A stretch of 64,000 nt of DNA from Heterorhizobium halophytocola (GTDB lineage Bacteria > Pseudomonadota > Alphaproteobacteria > Rhizobiales > Rhizobiaceae). The stretch lies in NCBI RefSeq assembly GCF_017873095.1, contig NZ_JAGGJU010000013.1:1-64000 (forward strand). Direction: 5' to 3'. Shown piece by piece: positions 8,793-17,777 of this stretch; the first letter of the stretch is position 1; every line of letters begins with the position of its first letter. The notes below the pieces were generated by a model. The model was not told where the DNA came from. It did not search any database and saw nothing but the letters and a program-made list of their open reading frames with translations. The position numbers and the translations under genes are program-made.

Positions 8793-8808
8793 GGAACCGT
8801 TTAGTTCC
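8793..8808. promoter_or_regulatory. Probable TetR operator before the DHA2 transporter
   Basis: GGAACC-GTTT-AGTTCC, the same 6-4-6 palindrome type as 8145-8160, about 50 bp before the transporter start. Confidence 0.6.
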
Positions 8809-8855
8809 GAACGCGCGCATATTTGCAACCCTCTTGAGCGGTTCCGCTTCTCGAT

Positions 8856-10286
8856 ATGGAGAGAAAGTTGATACAATCCCATGATGCCAAGGACACTCTC
8901 GATCCGCGCAGGTGGACTGCGCTGGCCATCTTGTTGACCGGGGCTTTTCTGCCACCGCTGGATTTCTTCATCGTCAACGTGGCGCTGCCCTCGATCCGGC
9001 AGGACTTTCAGGCCTCCGCCTCGACGATGCAGCTGATTATTTCAGGCTATGCCACCGCCTACGCAGTCATGCTGATCACCGGTGGCAGGCTTGGCGACCT
9101 TTATGGTCGACGAAACGTCTTTCTGGCTGGAATGGTCGCATTCGCTGCCGCCTCTGCCTTGTGCGGCTTCGCCTGGTCCCCCTCGGTCCTGATCACCGGT
9201 CGTATCCTCCAGGGGTTTGCGGCAGCAATCATGGCGCCGCAAGCTTTGGCGTCAATTAATGCAATTTTTCCCGACCACGAAAAGTCGAAGGCACTTAGCT
9301 TTTACGCCCTGACATTTGGGGTGGCATCAATGGCTGGCCTGTTTCTCGGTGGGGCGCTAATCGCCCTGAATGTCTTTGACCTCGGATGGAGAACCATTTT
9401 CCTCATCAACCTTCCCGTAATCGCAATAACCGCGCCGGCCGCGCTGGTGATGTTGTGCGAGACCAGATCGGAGCACGCGAGGAAGCTTGATCTGGGTGGA
9501 GCGACGCTGATCGCAGTTGCGTTGTTTGCGCTGATCTCGCCGCTCATCGAGGGCCGTGAACAAGGGTGGCCGATCTGGTCGATTTTGATGCTATCGGCTT
9601 CCCTGCCACTTCTTCTGCTGTTTTGGCGCTACGAGCTAAAGGTAGGGGCGGTGGGGGGAGATCCGATTGTAGAACCTCGACTGCTTCATGTCCCTGGATT
9701 GAAGCGCGGGCTGCTCTCAGCCCTGTTCTTCTACGCCTTTGCGGCTTTCTGGCTGACATTCTCGGTCTACCAACAGGGCGGTCTTGGCCGCACGCCTTTC
9801 GAGGCCGGCGTCGCAATCCTTCCCGCGGCCCTTGGATTTGTTTTGGGGCCATTCGCGAGCGGGAGCATCCTGCGCGTCTTCGGCAGGTATTCCGCCGCCG
9901 CAGGCATGACCTTGGAAGCGGCTGGATTGTTCGGGACCGCTGCCCTGATCTCATTCGGAGCACCAGAGCTCCTATTCGTTGCCCTGTTCCTTATTGGCGT
10001 CGGCCAGGGAATTGCGCTCCCAAATCTCGTGAAGACTGTCGTTCAGCGGGTTGACCCGACGCGGTCGGGTTTGGCCTCCGGCCTGGTCAATTCGATGCTC
10101 CAGATAGGTGGCGCTTTGGCAACAACGCTTATCGGCGGCTTATTTTTCTCAATCCTGGGTTCAGCATCCGATGAGAGATCCATCGGCCATGCCTACAGCG
10201 TCGCAGCCGTCGCGATTGGTCTTTGTCTTCTCATTGCAGGTTGGCTTTCTGCCGACCTTCCATCGGACGAAGAAGTCCACCGATAA
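8856..10286 (+). CDS. MFS efflux transporter, DHA2 (14-TM) family
   Basis: 476 aa inner-membrane drug:proton antiporter type. The first helix carries PPLDFFIVNVALPSI, and motif A (GGRLGDLYGRRNVF) sits after TM2. About 14 hydrophobic segments span residues 22-465, which fits DHA2 rather than the 12-TM DHA1 group. The ATG at 8856 has no good ribosome site; a TTG at 8868 behind GGAGAG is an alternative start. It lies downstream of the TetR gene with its own operator copy, followed by an SDR and an aldo-keto reductase. Export of a toxic aldehyde/ketone-like or aromatic compound is a fair guess, but the substrate is unknown. Confidence 0.9.
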   Translation: MERKLIQSHDAKDTLDPRRWTALAILLTGAFLPPLDFFIVNVALPSIRQDFQASASTMQLIISGYATAYAVMLITGGRLGDLYGRRNVFLAGMVAFAAASALCGFAWSPSVLITGRILQGFAAAIMAPQALASINAIFPDHEKSKALSFYALTFGVASMAGLFLGGALIALNVFDLGWRTIFLINLPVIAITAPAALVMLCETRSEHARKLDLGGATLIAVALFALISPLIEGREQGWPIWSILMLSASLPLLLLFWRYELKVGAVGGDPIVEPRLLHVPGLKRGLLSALFFYAFAAFWLTFSVYQQGGLGRTPFEAGVAILPAALGFVLGPFASGSILRVFGRYSAAAGMTLEAAGLFGTAALISFGAPELLFVALFLIGVGQGIALPNLVKTVVQRVDPTRSGLASGLVNSMLQIGGALATTLIGGLFFSILGSASDERSIGHAYSVAAVAIGLCLLIAGWLSADLPSDEEVHR

Positions 10287-10413
10287 GTGCGAATGTTGAG
10301 AAGCCTAGCCATCGGCTCGTCCGTTGGCCATCTGACCATTCCCTCTCTCAATCGGCCACCCTCGGACAATCCATTTCTCCGCCGATCGAATTGCAACATT
10401 TTGAGGTAAACCC

Positions 10414-11169
10414 ATGAAAAACAATCCCACTCCTCCGCTTGCGGGAAGGCGAGCGCTCGTGACTGGTGCAGCACGCGGTATCGGTGCGGCCATCGCGTTG
10501 AAGCTGGCTGAAGATGGTGCCGACGTCGCGATCACCTATGAGAGGTCGGCGGACAAGGCCGAAGCCCTCGTGGCCGAGATCCGAAGGATGGGCCGCAAAG
10601 CCATTGCCATTCAAGCTGACGCCGCGAGCCCAGACGCTGCTAAAGCTGCAGTTGAGCGGACGGTCGCTGACCTTGGCGGCCTCGACATCCTGGTCAACAA
10701 TGCCGGCGTCCTGTTCGCAGGTGACTTCTCCTCACAGCCACTGGACGAGATTGATCTTCAACTGAACGTGAATGTGCGCGGCGTCTTTCTGATTACTCAG
10801 GCAGCGCTCAAGCACATCCCGGATGGCGGTCGCATCATCAGTACCGGAAGCAATGCAGGCCTGGCTGTCCCTTTCGCAGGAATTGCGGTCTATGCAGCGA
10901 CCAAGTCCGCTTTGGAAAGTTTTACACGTGGTCTAGCGCGCGAACTGGGTCCGCGGGAAATTACCGTCAATCTCGTCCGGCCTGGCCCGATCGATACCGA
11001 CATGAACCCTGCCGATGGCGCTCTCGCACCTGCGATCTTGCCGAGCTTGTCGATTCCCAGATACGGTCGGACCCGAGAGGTTGCAGAGGCCGTTGCATTC
11101 CTTGCGGGGCCAGGCGCTGGCTACATCACTGGCTCGGGCATTCTCGTCGACGGCGGCATAAGCGCTTGA
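10414..11169 (+). CDS. Short-chain dehydrogenase/reductase (classical SDR)
   Basis: 251 aa cytosolic NAD(P)(H)-dependent oxidoreductase. The cofactor motif TGAARGIG is near residues 18-25, NNAGV near 93, the catalytic Ser in STGSNAG, and the YAATK active-site Tyr/Lys near 158-162; PGPIDTDMNP follows. An Arg-containing cofactor loop (YERSADKAE) hints at NADP. A GAGG ribosome site precedes the ATG. It lies downstream of the DHA2 transporter and upstream of an aldo-keto reductase, so it probably belongs to the same TetR-controlled module. The substrate is unknown. Confidence 0.92.
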   Translation: MKNNPTPPLAGRRALVTGAARGIGAAIALKLAEDGADVAITYERSADKAEALVAEIRRMGRKAIAIQADAASPDAAKAAVERTVADLGGLDILVNNAGVLFAGDFSSQPLDEIDLQLNVNVRGVFLITQAALKHIPDGGRIISTGSNAGLAVPFAGIAVYAATKSALESFTRGLARELGPREITVNLVRPGPIDTDMNPADGALAPAILPSLSIPRYGRTREVAEAVAFLAGPGAGYITGSGILVDGGISA

Positions 11170-11233
11170 ACATTAAGTAAGCGGAACCTGCCGATTGGAA
11201 AATCAGGTTCTCGCCGCGAAATTGGAGATAGAC

Positions 11234-12217
11234 ATGGAATATACGCGCCTTGGAAACACCGGCCTCGAGGTTTCCCGGCTTTGCCTTGGGTGCATGAGCT
11301 ATGGCGAGCCCGATCGCGGAAGCCACCCGTGGACGCTAACGGAAGAACAAAGCCGCCCCTTTATCCGCAAAGCGATCGAATTGGGGATCAACTTCTTCGA
11401 TACCGCAAATGTCTACTCGGATGGAACGAGCGAAGAAATCCTTGGCCGCGCTATAAGGGACTACTCGACGAGAGACGACGTCGTCATTGCCACGAAGGTC
11501 AACGGCCGGATGAAGCCCGGACCGAATGGTGCCGGCCTCTCCCGAAAAGCCATTTTTTCGGAGATCGATGCAAGCCTGAAGCGGTTGGGCGCCGACTATG
11601 TTGATCTCTACCAGATCCACCGGTTTGATTATCAGACGCCGATTGAGGAGACGTTGGAAGCTTTGCATGATGTCGTAAAGGCGGGCAAAGCCCGTTACAT
11701 CGGCGCGTCTTCCATGTACGCGTGGCAGTTCTCCAAAATGCTCGCTGTCTCACAGGCGAACGGATGGTCACGGTTCGTATCTATGCAGAACCACCTGAAC
11801 CTTCTGTATCGAGAGGAGGAGAGGGAAATGCTTCCACTCTGCAAAGCCGAGGGTATCGGCGTCATACCGTGGAGCCCCCTCGCACGTGGCCGTCTAACCC
11901 GCGACTGGAATGCGCAAAGTGAGCGCTCTGATACCGACGAGATCGGAAAAGGCCTTTATACGTCGATGACTGCGGAAGCCGACAGGCGCGTAGTAGAGGC
12001 AGTGGCAAAGATCGCGACGGAGAGAGCGGTTCCCAAAGCGCAGATCGCACTCGCTTGGGTTCTTGCGAAATCCGGAGTGTCGGCTCCTATCATCGGCGCG
12101 ACCAAATTGCATCACCTGGACGACGCTGTCGCTGGGCTGACCATCGGGCTCACCGCTGCTGAAATCAGAGATCTTGAAATCAGTTACATTCCTCGCTCTG
12201 TCGTTGGATTCTCCTGA
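11234..12217 (+). CDS. Aldo/keto reductase
   Basis: 327 aa; the ATG at 11234 behind GGAGATAGAC is preferred over an earlier start. The TIM-barrel reductase begins MEYTRLGNTGLEVSRLCLGCMSYG. The catalytic tetrad is represented by Asp and Tyr in FDTANVYSDG, Lys in VVIATKVNG and His in LYQIHRFD. The NADPH-binding end is visible in PIIGATKLHHLDDAV. It reduces aldehydes/ketones and resembles the YajO/IolS-like group. It is the last gene of the TetR module. Confidence 0.92.
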   Translation: MEYTRLGNTGLEVSRLCLGCMSYGEPDRGSHPWTLTEEQSRPFIRKAIELGINFFDTANVYSDGTSEEILGRAIRDYSTRDDVVIATKVNGRMKPGPNGAGLSRKAIFSEIDASLKRLGADYVDLYQIHRFDYQTPIEETLEALHDVVKAGKARYIGASSMYAWQFSKMLAVSQANGWSRFVSMQNHLNLLYREEEREMLPLCKAEGIGVIPWSPLARGRLTRDWNAQSERSDTDEIGKGLYTSMTAEADRRVVEAVAKIATERAVPKAQIALAWVLAKSGVSAPIIGATKLHHLDDAVAGLTIGLTAAEIRDLEISYIPRSVVGFS

Positions 12218-12736
12218 CGAGAGGGTCTGGTGGCCAAAACTGAAACACGTGAAGATGGACTGAGAATTTGGAGACGATCATATTAGGCGGAATGTCCGCG
12301 ACTTCGTCCCAAATCTATTACCGGGATGTCAATCGGCGCGGAATGTTGGCTCTGACCTAAATTTGGTGGTCAGAGGCCTATCCGACGCCAATGACGCGGG
12401 CTTGAAGAACGTCGATTTTCCCTCGTCAAAAGCGTAGCGACGAAGTTGCTGGCTTTTTCTTTGAAGAAAACTTGTGTCCACTCAGCTGTTGCCCGCAGAG
12501 TCAGACCGGTATAGATGCTGTCCACCGCTACTTCGTCAATGCGGTTGATATGCGCGTGGAAAGAGGCTTCGTCTCAAGATTTATAGACATCGCGGACCAC
12601 CATCCTGAGGATTCCTGGATGACGATCTGCCAGGCCGTGTTACCTGCCTGAGGCACGTTGGCTTGAGCCATCATGCAATGATTTTTCTATTGAGATCGAT
12701 CGCCGACCAAGTCTGGTCTGCGTGGCTATCAGGCAC
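12218..12736. other. Gap with a possible decayed minus-strand gene
   Basis: No intact gene seen. On the minus strand about 12370-12690 there are two short coding-like stretches in different frames. One starts MMAQANVPQAGNTAWQIVIQ; the other reads FHAHINRIDEVAVDSIYTG and continues to ...NFVATLL. They look like one frameshifted gene. I do not recognise the family. Confidence 0.3.
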
Positions 12737-12763
12737 AAAAAAGGCCAGGCAATCTGCCTGACC
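12737..12763 (-). terminator. Intrinsic terminator of the cold-shock gene
   Basis: On the minus strand GGTCAGGCA-GAT-TGCCTGGCC is followed by TTTTTT (12737-12742), about 65 bp after the stop of the cold-shock gene: a classic rho-independent terminator. Confidence 0.85.
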
Positions 12764-12826
12764 CCGGTTGGTAATTTGCTTTCGACAGTGCCAGTACATC
12801 CGTGGTCAAGGGAAAGCAGTTACCGA

Positions 12827-13036
12827 TTATGCGGCCTGCAGGTTGCAGGCAGACATCTTGCCCGACTTGTTGTCGCGCTCAAGGTCGAAACCAATCTTCT
12901 GGCCTTCGACGATTTCGCGCATTCCGGCGCGCTCTACGGCAGAGATGTGAACGAAGGCGTCAGCGCCGCCGTTGTCAGGCTGAATGAAGCCGAAGCCCTT
13001 GGTGGAATTGAACCATTTAACTGTGCCAGTGGTCAT
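12827..13036 (-). CDS. Cold-shock domain protein (CspA family)
   Basis: 69 aa single OB-fold domain that binds single-stranded RNA/DNA and melts RNA structure. It begins MTTGTVKWFNSTKGFGFIQP. RNP1 is KGFGFIQ and RNP2 is AFVHISAV. The start at 13036 is chosen because it matches the family N-terminus; an in-frame upstream start would add 12 unusual residues. It has its own terminator (12737-12763) and stands alone on the minus strand. A long untranslated leader of the cspA type may lie in 13037-13250, but no specific element was identified. Confidence 0.95.
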   Translation of the reverse strand: MTTGTVKWFNSTKGFGFIQPDNGGADAFVHISAVERAGMREIVEGQKIGFDLERDNKSGKMSACNLQAA

Positions 13037-13518
13037 GATGAACCCTTTCATAGCAATATAGACGACCGCCACGCGAGAGCGTTGCGGATGATGATAGCGA
13101 TTGTTTTAAAGGGAGGGTTCGTTCAAAGCGCGGTGCCAATCGCGCGGTAACCAAAGCTCAGCAAAAAAATATCGACGCTCATCTAAATAAGGCTTTGACC
13201 ATCTCCTGTCAACTTTTAGTTTTCGGTATGGCATAATTCTATCTATGGCTGTATTTGCCAGGCCTACACTTCCACCACTTGAAGCGTTGTCGTGAATGAC
13301 TGGAATGCTGGTTGCGGAAGTAACGTTATTCACAGATTCAGACGCCTCAGTGGTCGAATAGTGAGCCAGGATCAGACCCGCGCTATCGGCCAGTTCGTGC
13401 GGGGTATGAAAGATCTTTTTTCCTCAGGATCATTACATCGCTTCGAGCGTTACCTGCCTTGGCCCGACATATTCAGAAAAGGCATTACGACGGCAAAAAG
13501 GGCAGAGGATTGTGAGGG
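13037..13518. other. Gap upstream of the cold-shock gene
   Basis: No convincing gene. The part next to the cold-shock start is AT-richer (13160-13260) and presumably holds its promoter and leader. No RNA family could be recognised. Confidence 0.3.
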
Positions 13519-13963
13519 ATGGCGCATAATGGAATCGCGGTGCTCGGCGTCGAGGACGAAATTCTCATCCGCATGGATGTCGCAACTTTCCTGGAAGATG
13601 AGGGGTTTTCCGTTCACGCGGCGGCTGACGCCGATGAGGCGATCGCTATTCTCTATGAAAAACCCCGACATCCAAGTCATGTTCACTGAGATAGACATGC
13701 CAGGTACTATGGATGGATTGAAGCTTGCAGCGGCCGTGCGTGATAGATGGCCACCGGTGCAGATCATCGTGACGTCGGGACATTGGCAGTTGAGTGATGA
13801 CATGCTGCCCATTCAAGGCCGCTTCTTCAGCAAACCTTTCGACCGTGCCTGCGTCATCAATGCTATCCGAGAGATGGTCGCCGCTGGCTTAGCAAAGGGG
13901 AACAGGAAACGAGTCTTGGCGCTTCGAGAACCGCTCTCAAAGCTAAAGCCCAAGACAAGTTAG
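13519..13963 (+). pseudogene. CheY-like response regulator, frameshifted, with Glu at the phospho-acceptor
   Basis: Reads MAHNGIAVLGVEDEILIRMD from 13519, typical of a single-domain receiver. The frame breaks in a run of A and C near 13660-13668 and resumes in another frame as NPDIQVMFTEIDMPGTMDGL, with IIVTSG and the conserved Lys in FFSKPFD. Together they make one receiver domain of ~120 residues plus a short tail. The site that should be the phospho-accepting Asp (D-x-x-M-P) is Glu here (E-I-D-M-P). As sequenced the gene cannot give a full domain. No kinase gene is adjacent. Confidence 0.75.
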
Positions 13964-14006
13964 GCGCATTTTCCCGAACGTCGAGCATCTGCACGTCTTA
14001 AAGCTG

Positions 14007-14288
14007 GTGTGCCCAAATCGTGAAACTTACTTGGTCCGCATTTGTGTTATCGGATCGCGACGCAATCTTCACGTATATCGGGGCAGATCATCCTGCGGCG
14101 CCGTTGTGATCGATGAGCGGTTTGTCGCGGCTACCCGTTGTCTACTCGATTTCCCCGCCAGTGGGCGCGTAGGCAGAATTGCCGGGACACGCAAACTCGT
14201 CGTCAATGGTACGCCTTACATCGCGGCCAATACTATTACTGAAACGGCAGTTCGAATTCTTCGGGTGCTTCATGGCGCACAGGAATGA
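14007..14288 (+). pseudogene. RelE/ParE-type toxin relic
   Basis: Homologous to the intact toxin at 42796-43101: LLDFPASGRVGRIAGTRKLVVNGTPYIAA and RILRVLHGAQE correspond to the same positions there. The first third is out of frame (the native reading would be ...NRETYLVRI becoming WSAFVLSDRDAIFTYI in the next frame), so the gene is frameshifted near 14090. No antitoxin gene remains upstream. It is a relic of a second copy of the same toxin-antitoxin family in this window. Confidence 0.7.
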
Positions 14289-14433
14289 CCAAAACATATG
14301 CCGCCAAGATAACCGACTTACTCGCGCGGAAACTGTGGTTCGATTCCTATCAAGACCGCTATCCCGGCCGTTCGCCTGAAGCGTTCATCCTCCAGTCGAC
14401 GGATTCAGAAGCGCGTTGCCCCCTTTCTTTCGC

Positions 14434-15333
14434 TCAAACCGGCGGCGCGACGAAGGTCTTCTGCGGGAACGCCCTTCCAATCACTTCCAGGAATGCGCGG
14501 ACCTTGGCACCGATCAGGCGGCGCGAACTCTGCAGCGCCCAGATCTCCACAGAGGGACCGGCAAGTGTGCCCCAATAGGTGAGCCTGCCGGACTTTATGT
14601 CATCAGCCACGAGCAGTTTGGGCAACAGGGCGGCACCGGCGCCCGCCAGCACGGCATCGCGGACCATCAGCAGCGACGAGAGGCGCAGAACCGGCTCTGG
14701 CCGCAGCACGATCTCGGCTTCCGTTCCGGAATTGATCCGCCAGAGGGTCCCCGGTGGTGTTACGGAGAGCAGGACAGCCTTTGTCGTGGCGTCCTCGCCA
14801 TCCACTCCCGGAAAGGGCTGTGGCATGCCCGGGGGGCCCACGATCAGGCGTTCATCGTAGAGAAAACGTCGCCCGACAAGGCGCTCGTCGGGCGACGGGT
14901 CGATGCGAATGATCAGATCGTAGCCGTCATCGATGGGATCGACCTTGCGGTCCTCGGCGACGATTTCGAGCTGGACTTCGGGATAGGCCAGGGCAAACCG
15001 TGTGGCGATCCGTGGCAGCGCGACATGCGCGAAGACAACGGGCGCACTCACCCGCAATCTGCCTCTTGGCGTGGATGCGCCGAGCACGACCGCCTCGCCG
15101 GCCTCGGCGATTTCACCGAGCAGCCCGTGCGTGCGCTCATGCAGCGAGCGTCCTTCCTCCGTCAATCGCAGGGTCTGGGAGCCGCGCTCGATCAGCCGCA
15201 CCCCGAGGCTTTCCTCGAGTTCTGCGACCCGCCGCGACAGGGTCGCCTTCGAGCGCCCGGAAGCCCGAGCTGCGCGGCCAAACCCGCCATGGGCGGCAAC
15301 AAGGTCGAAGTCGGACAAAGCCTGAAGATCCAT
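14434..15333 (-). CDS. LysR-family regulator, divergent from an NmrA-like gene
   Basis: 299 aa from MDLQALSDFDLVAAHGGFGR (start at 15333; eight upstream residues are probably not used). The helix-turn-helix covers about residues 2-60 (GRAARASGRSKATLSRRVAELEESLGVRLIERG). The effector domain (~88-290) belongs to the group that typically controls adjacent oxidoreductase genes. It is divergent from the gene at 15450 with a 116-bp intergenic region where its binding site should lie. It probably activates the four-gene run 15450-18431. The inducer is unknown. Confidence 0.92.
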   Translation of the reverse strand: MDLQALSDFDLVAAHGGFGRAARASGRSKATLSRRVAELEESLGVRLIERGSQTLRLTEEGRSLHERTHGLLGEIAEAGEAVVLGASTPRGRLRVSAPVVFAHVALPRIATRFALAYPEVQLEIVAEDRKVDPIDDGYDLIIRIDPSPDERLVGRRFLYDERLIVGPPGMPQPFPGVDGEDATTKAVLLSVTPPGTLWRINSGTEAEIVLRPEPVLRLSSLLMVRDAVLAGAGAALLPKLLVADDIKSGRLTYWGTLAGPSVEIWALQSSRRLIGAKVRAFLEVIGRAFPQKTFVAPPV

Positions 15334-15449
15334 CGTAGTGTTCCGTATATGAGACATGCAATCTCGATCTTGCTATCTCGTCAACGAAAATGAAACAGAT
15401 ATCTTCGTCCTCACATGATCAACGCACATCATCGCAAGGAGATTTCAAC

Positions 15450-16328
15450 ATGAGTATTCTCGTAACAGGCGGCACAGGAACCATCGGGGCGCAGGTCCTG
15501 GCTCATCTTCAAGCCCATAATGCTGACGTCCGCGCCTTAACGCGCTCACCGGAGACGGCACAGCTTCCCGCAGGCGTCACGGCGGTCCGCGGTGATCTCG
15601 CCGATCCGGACTCGGTGCGCGCAGCACTTGAAGGCGTCAGCACGCTGTTCGTGCTCGCCCCGAATGTCGCCGATGAACTGACCCAGGCCATGCTCACGCT
15701 GACGGTGGCCCATGAGGCCGGCATCAAGGGCATCGTCTATCTCTCGGTTTTCGGCGGTGACGCCTATGCCGACGTGCCGCATTTTGCCGGCAAGTACACT
15801 GTCGAGCGCATGATAGAGGCGCTCGATCTTCCCGCCACGATTTTGCGTCCCGCCTATTTCATCCAGAACGATCTTCGCCAGAAGGACGGGCTCCTGGAAG
15901 CTGGGGTTTATGCCTCGCCTATCGGCGGGAAGGGCGTGTCGATGGTCGATATCCGCGATATTGGCGAAGCCTCAGCGATCGAACTCACTCGCCGTGAACA
16001 GGCCCCGGCACCGCTCGGCCGCGAGATCTATTCCCTGGTCGGTCCTGACAGCCAGACGGGCGAAAGCATCGCCGCCATCTGGAGCGCCGCTCTCGGTCGT
16101 GCGGTCCGTTATGGCGGTGATGATCTCGTCGTCACGGAGCAGCGCACGAAAACCATGCTGCCCGCCTGGCATGCACTGGATCTCCGCCTGATGTTTGGCC
16201 GCTACCAGACCGCAGGCGCCGTGGCGAGCGAAGAAGACCTCGCCCGGTTGACCAGTCTGCTCGGTCGCGCCCCGCGCTCCTATGCCGCTTTTGCCAAGGA
16301 TGCCGCTGCCCAGTGGGCGAAGGGCTGA
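15450..16328 (+). CDS. NmrA-like NAD(P)-binding oxidoreductase/regulator
   Basis: 292 aa, start at 15450 behind AAGGAG. Atypical SDR of the NmrA group: the Rossmann motif is VTGGTGTIGAQV (residues 4-15), followed by RALTRSPE and a substrate domain with ILRPAYFIQNDL. The canonical SDR Tyr-x-x-x-Lys is replaced by a K-Y-T region (FAGKYTVERMI). Members reduce quinone-like or unsaturated substrates, or sense NADP redox state. It is the first gene of a four-gene run probably controlled by the divergent LysR. Confidence 0.88.
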   Translation: MSILVTGGTGTIGAQVLAHLQAHNADVRALTRSPETAQLPAGVTAVRGDLADPDSVRAALEGVSTLFVLAPNVADELTQAMLTLTVAHEAGIKGIVYLSVFGGDAYADVPHFAGKYTVERMIEALDLPATILRPAYFIQNDLRQKDGLLEAGVYASPIGGKGVSMVDIRDIGEASAIELTRREQAPAPLGREIYSLVGPDSQTGESIAAIWSAALGRAVRYGGDDLVVTEQRTKTMLPAWHALDLRLMFGRYQTAGAVASEEDLARLTSLLGRAPRSYAAFAKDAAAQWAKG

Positions 16329-16374
16329 ACCTGCACTCATCTCACGCACGAATTCACTAACAAGGAGACCGAGG

Positions 16375-17334
16375 ATGACAACGATCCACCCCATCTCTCC
16401 CGAAGATGCGTCCGCCGTGGCCGCTTTGCGACACGTCACTTCGGCCCACAAAGGCGAGATACTCGGGCCTCAGGCGCGCCCGATGTTCGATGCCATGTTC
16501 GCCTCAACCCCCGCCGCAGCAGCTGTACGGGTCGAGGCCGGAACAGTCGGCGGCATCGCCGGCTTCTGGCTTCTCCCTGCAAACGCTCGGTCGGATGCCC
16601 GAATGCTCTATATTCATGGCGGGGGCTACGTTCTCGGCTCGGCACAGGGGCTTTCAAATTTTGTCGGGCAGATCGCCTCCCGTGCCGGCGTCGATACATT
16701 TGCCCCGGATTATCGGCTGGCCCCCGAACACCCGTTCCCGGCCGCGATCGACGATGTGGTCGCCGCCTATCGCGGCCTCGTTGCCGATGGCACGGAGAAG
16801 ATCGTGGTCGCGGGCGATTCGGCGGGCGGTGGTCTGACACTGGCGCTGCTTTCAATCCTCGCCGCCGACGAGACGAAGGGGTTGGTGCAGCCTGTTGGCG
16901 TGGCGGTTATGTCGCCCTGGACCGACCTCGCGTTCACCGGCGAAAGCTATCAGACGAGGGCCGAGGCGGACCCGATTTTCACCCGCGATGTCCTTCAGGC
17001 CTTCGCCAACATGTACCTTCAGGGCCAGGATGCCACGAACCCCAAGGCATCGCCGCTCTATGCCCCACTCAACGGTCTGCCGCCCGTTCGCATCGATGTC
17101 GGCGACAACGAAGTTCTGCTCTCCGATTCGATCCGTTACGCCGAACGGGCGCAGGCATCCGGCGTGGAGATCACGCTGTCGATCTGGGAGGGCATGGCGC
17201 ATGTCTTCCAGTCTTCCCTCGGCCAGTTCCTTGCGGCCGAACAATCCGTCGTTGCCATCGGCGAATTTCTCCGTCAGCGGCTGGATACTCCGGCCGTTGA
17301 CGCGATCCCTTCCAACCCCATCAAAGGAGCTTGA
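16375..17334 (+). CDS. Alpha/beta hydrolase, hormone-sensitive-lipase (family IV) esterase
   Basis: 319 aa. The oxyanion-hole motif HGGGYV is near residue 81, and the nucleophile Ser lies in GDSAGG (~150). The acidic residue in VGDNEVLLSD and the His in GMAHVF complete the triad. Hydrolyses short-chain esters or lactones in the cytosol. An in-frame upstream start is possible, but the ATG at 16375 sits behind CAAGGAGACCGAGG. It ends two bases before the next gene, so it is surely cotranscribed with it. Confidence 0.92.
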   Translation: MTTIHPISPEDASAVAALRHVTSAHKGEILGPQARPMFDAMFASTPAAAAVRVEAGTVGGIAGFWLLPANARSDARMLYIHGGGYVLGSAQGLSNFVGQIASRAGVDTFAPDYRLAPEHPFPAAIDDVVAAYRGLVADGTEKIVVAGDSAGGGLTLALLSILAADETKGLVQPVGVAVMSPWTDLAFTGESYQTRAEADPIFTRDVLQAFANMYLQGQDATNPKASPLYAPLNGLPPVRIDVGDNEVLLSDSIRYAERAQASGVEITLSIWEGMAHVFQSSLGQFLAAEQSVVAIGEFLRQRLDTPAVDAIPSNPIKGA

Positions 17335-17336
17335 TC

Positions 17337-17726
17337 ATGACCCGCGTCTTGTTTGTAGGACAGAAACCCGAAACCGTCGATTTTTCCGATCCCGCCCTGC
17401 CGCCAGGCTTCGATGCTAACCAAATCCACGCCGGCATCGACCTCGCGGAGGCCACCATGACCGAACGCGGCTGGGACAACGACATTTGCATGATCGCTCC
17501 CGACGACAGTGGCATCGCAGTCCTCGCCGCGCAGCTCGCTAGCGTGGACTATGATGCCGTCGTGATCGGCGGCGGCCTGCGCATTCCGCCCAAGGGTTTG
17601 GTGTTCTTCGAGAAAGTCGTCAACGCGATCCACCGGGGCGCACCGAAGGCGGCGATCGCCTTCAACACCCGTCCCGAAGATACGGCAGAAGCCGCGGCGC
17701 GGTGGACCGGCGAACACCAGCGTTGA
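17337..17726 (+). CDS. Conserved protein of unknown function
   Basis: 129 aa. Starts MTRVLFVGQKPETVDFSDPA, directly behind AAAGGAG. A flavodoxin/Rossmann-like pattern is suggested by alternating hydrophobic strands (TRVLFVGQ, DAVVIGGGLRI, KAAIAFNTRP), but no cofactor motif is clear. It follows the esterase by two bases and precedes an NAD(P)-binding protein by about 50 bp, so it is part of the same operon. I do not recognise the family. Confidence 0.75.
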   Translation: MTRVLFVGQKPETVDFSDPALPPGFDANQIHAGIDLAEATMTERGWDNDICMIAPDDSGIAVLAAQLASVDYDAVVIGGGLRIPPKGLVFFEKVVNAIHRGAPKAAIAFNTRPEDTAEAAARWTGEHQR

Positions 17727-17777
17727 TTTCACTCAGCTATACCCTCGGGAATGCCAACACAACTACGGAGATTTCAC

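Noticed and set aside
14285..14433. Possible small gene starting MTKTYAAKITDLLARK after the toxin relic
   Set aside because: No ribosome site or family match; it runs antisense into the LysR gene and probably is read-through of decayed DNA.
14416..15393. 325-codon plus-strand open frame
   Set aside because: Shadow of the LysR gene on the opposite strand.
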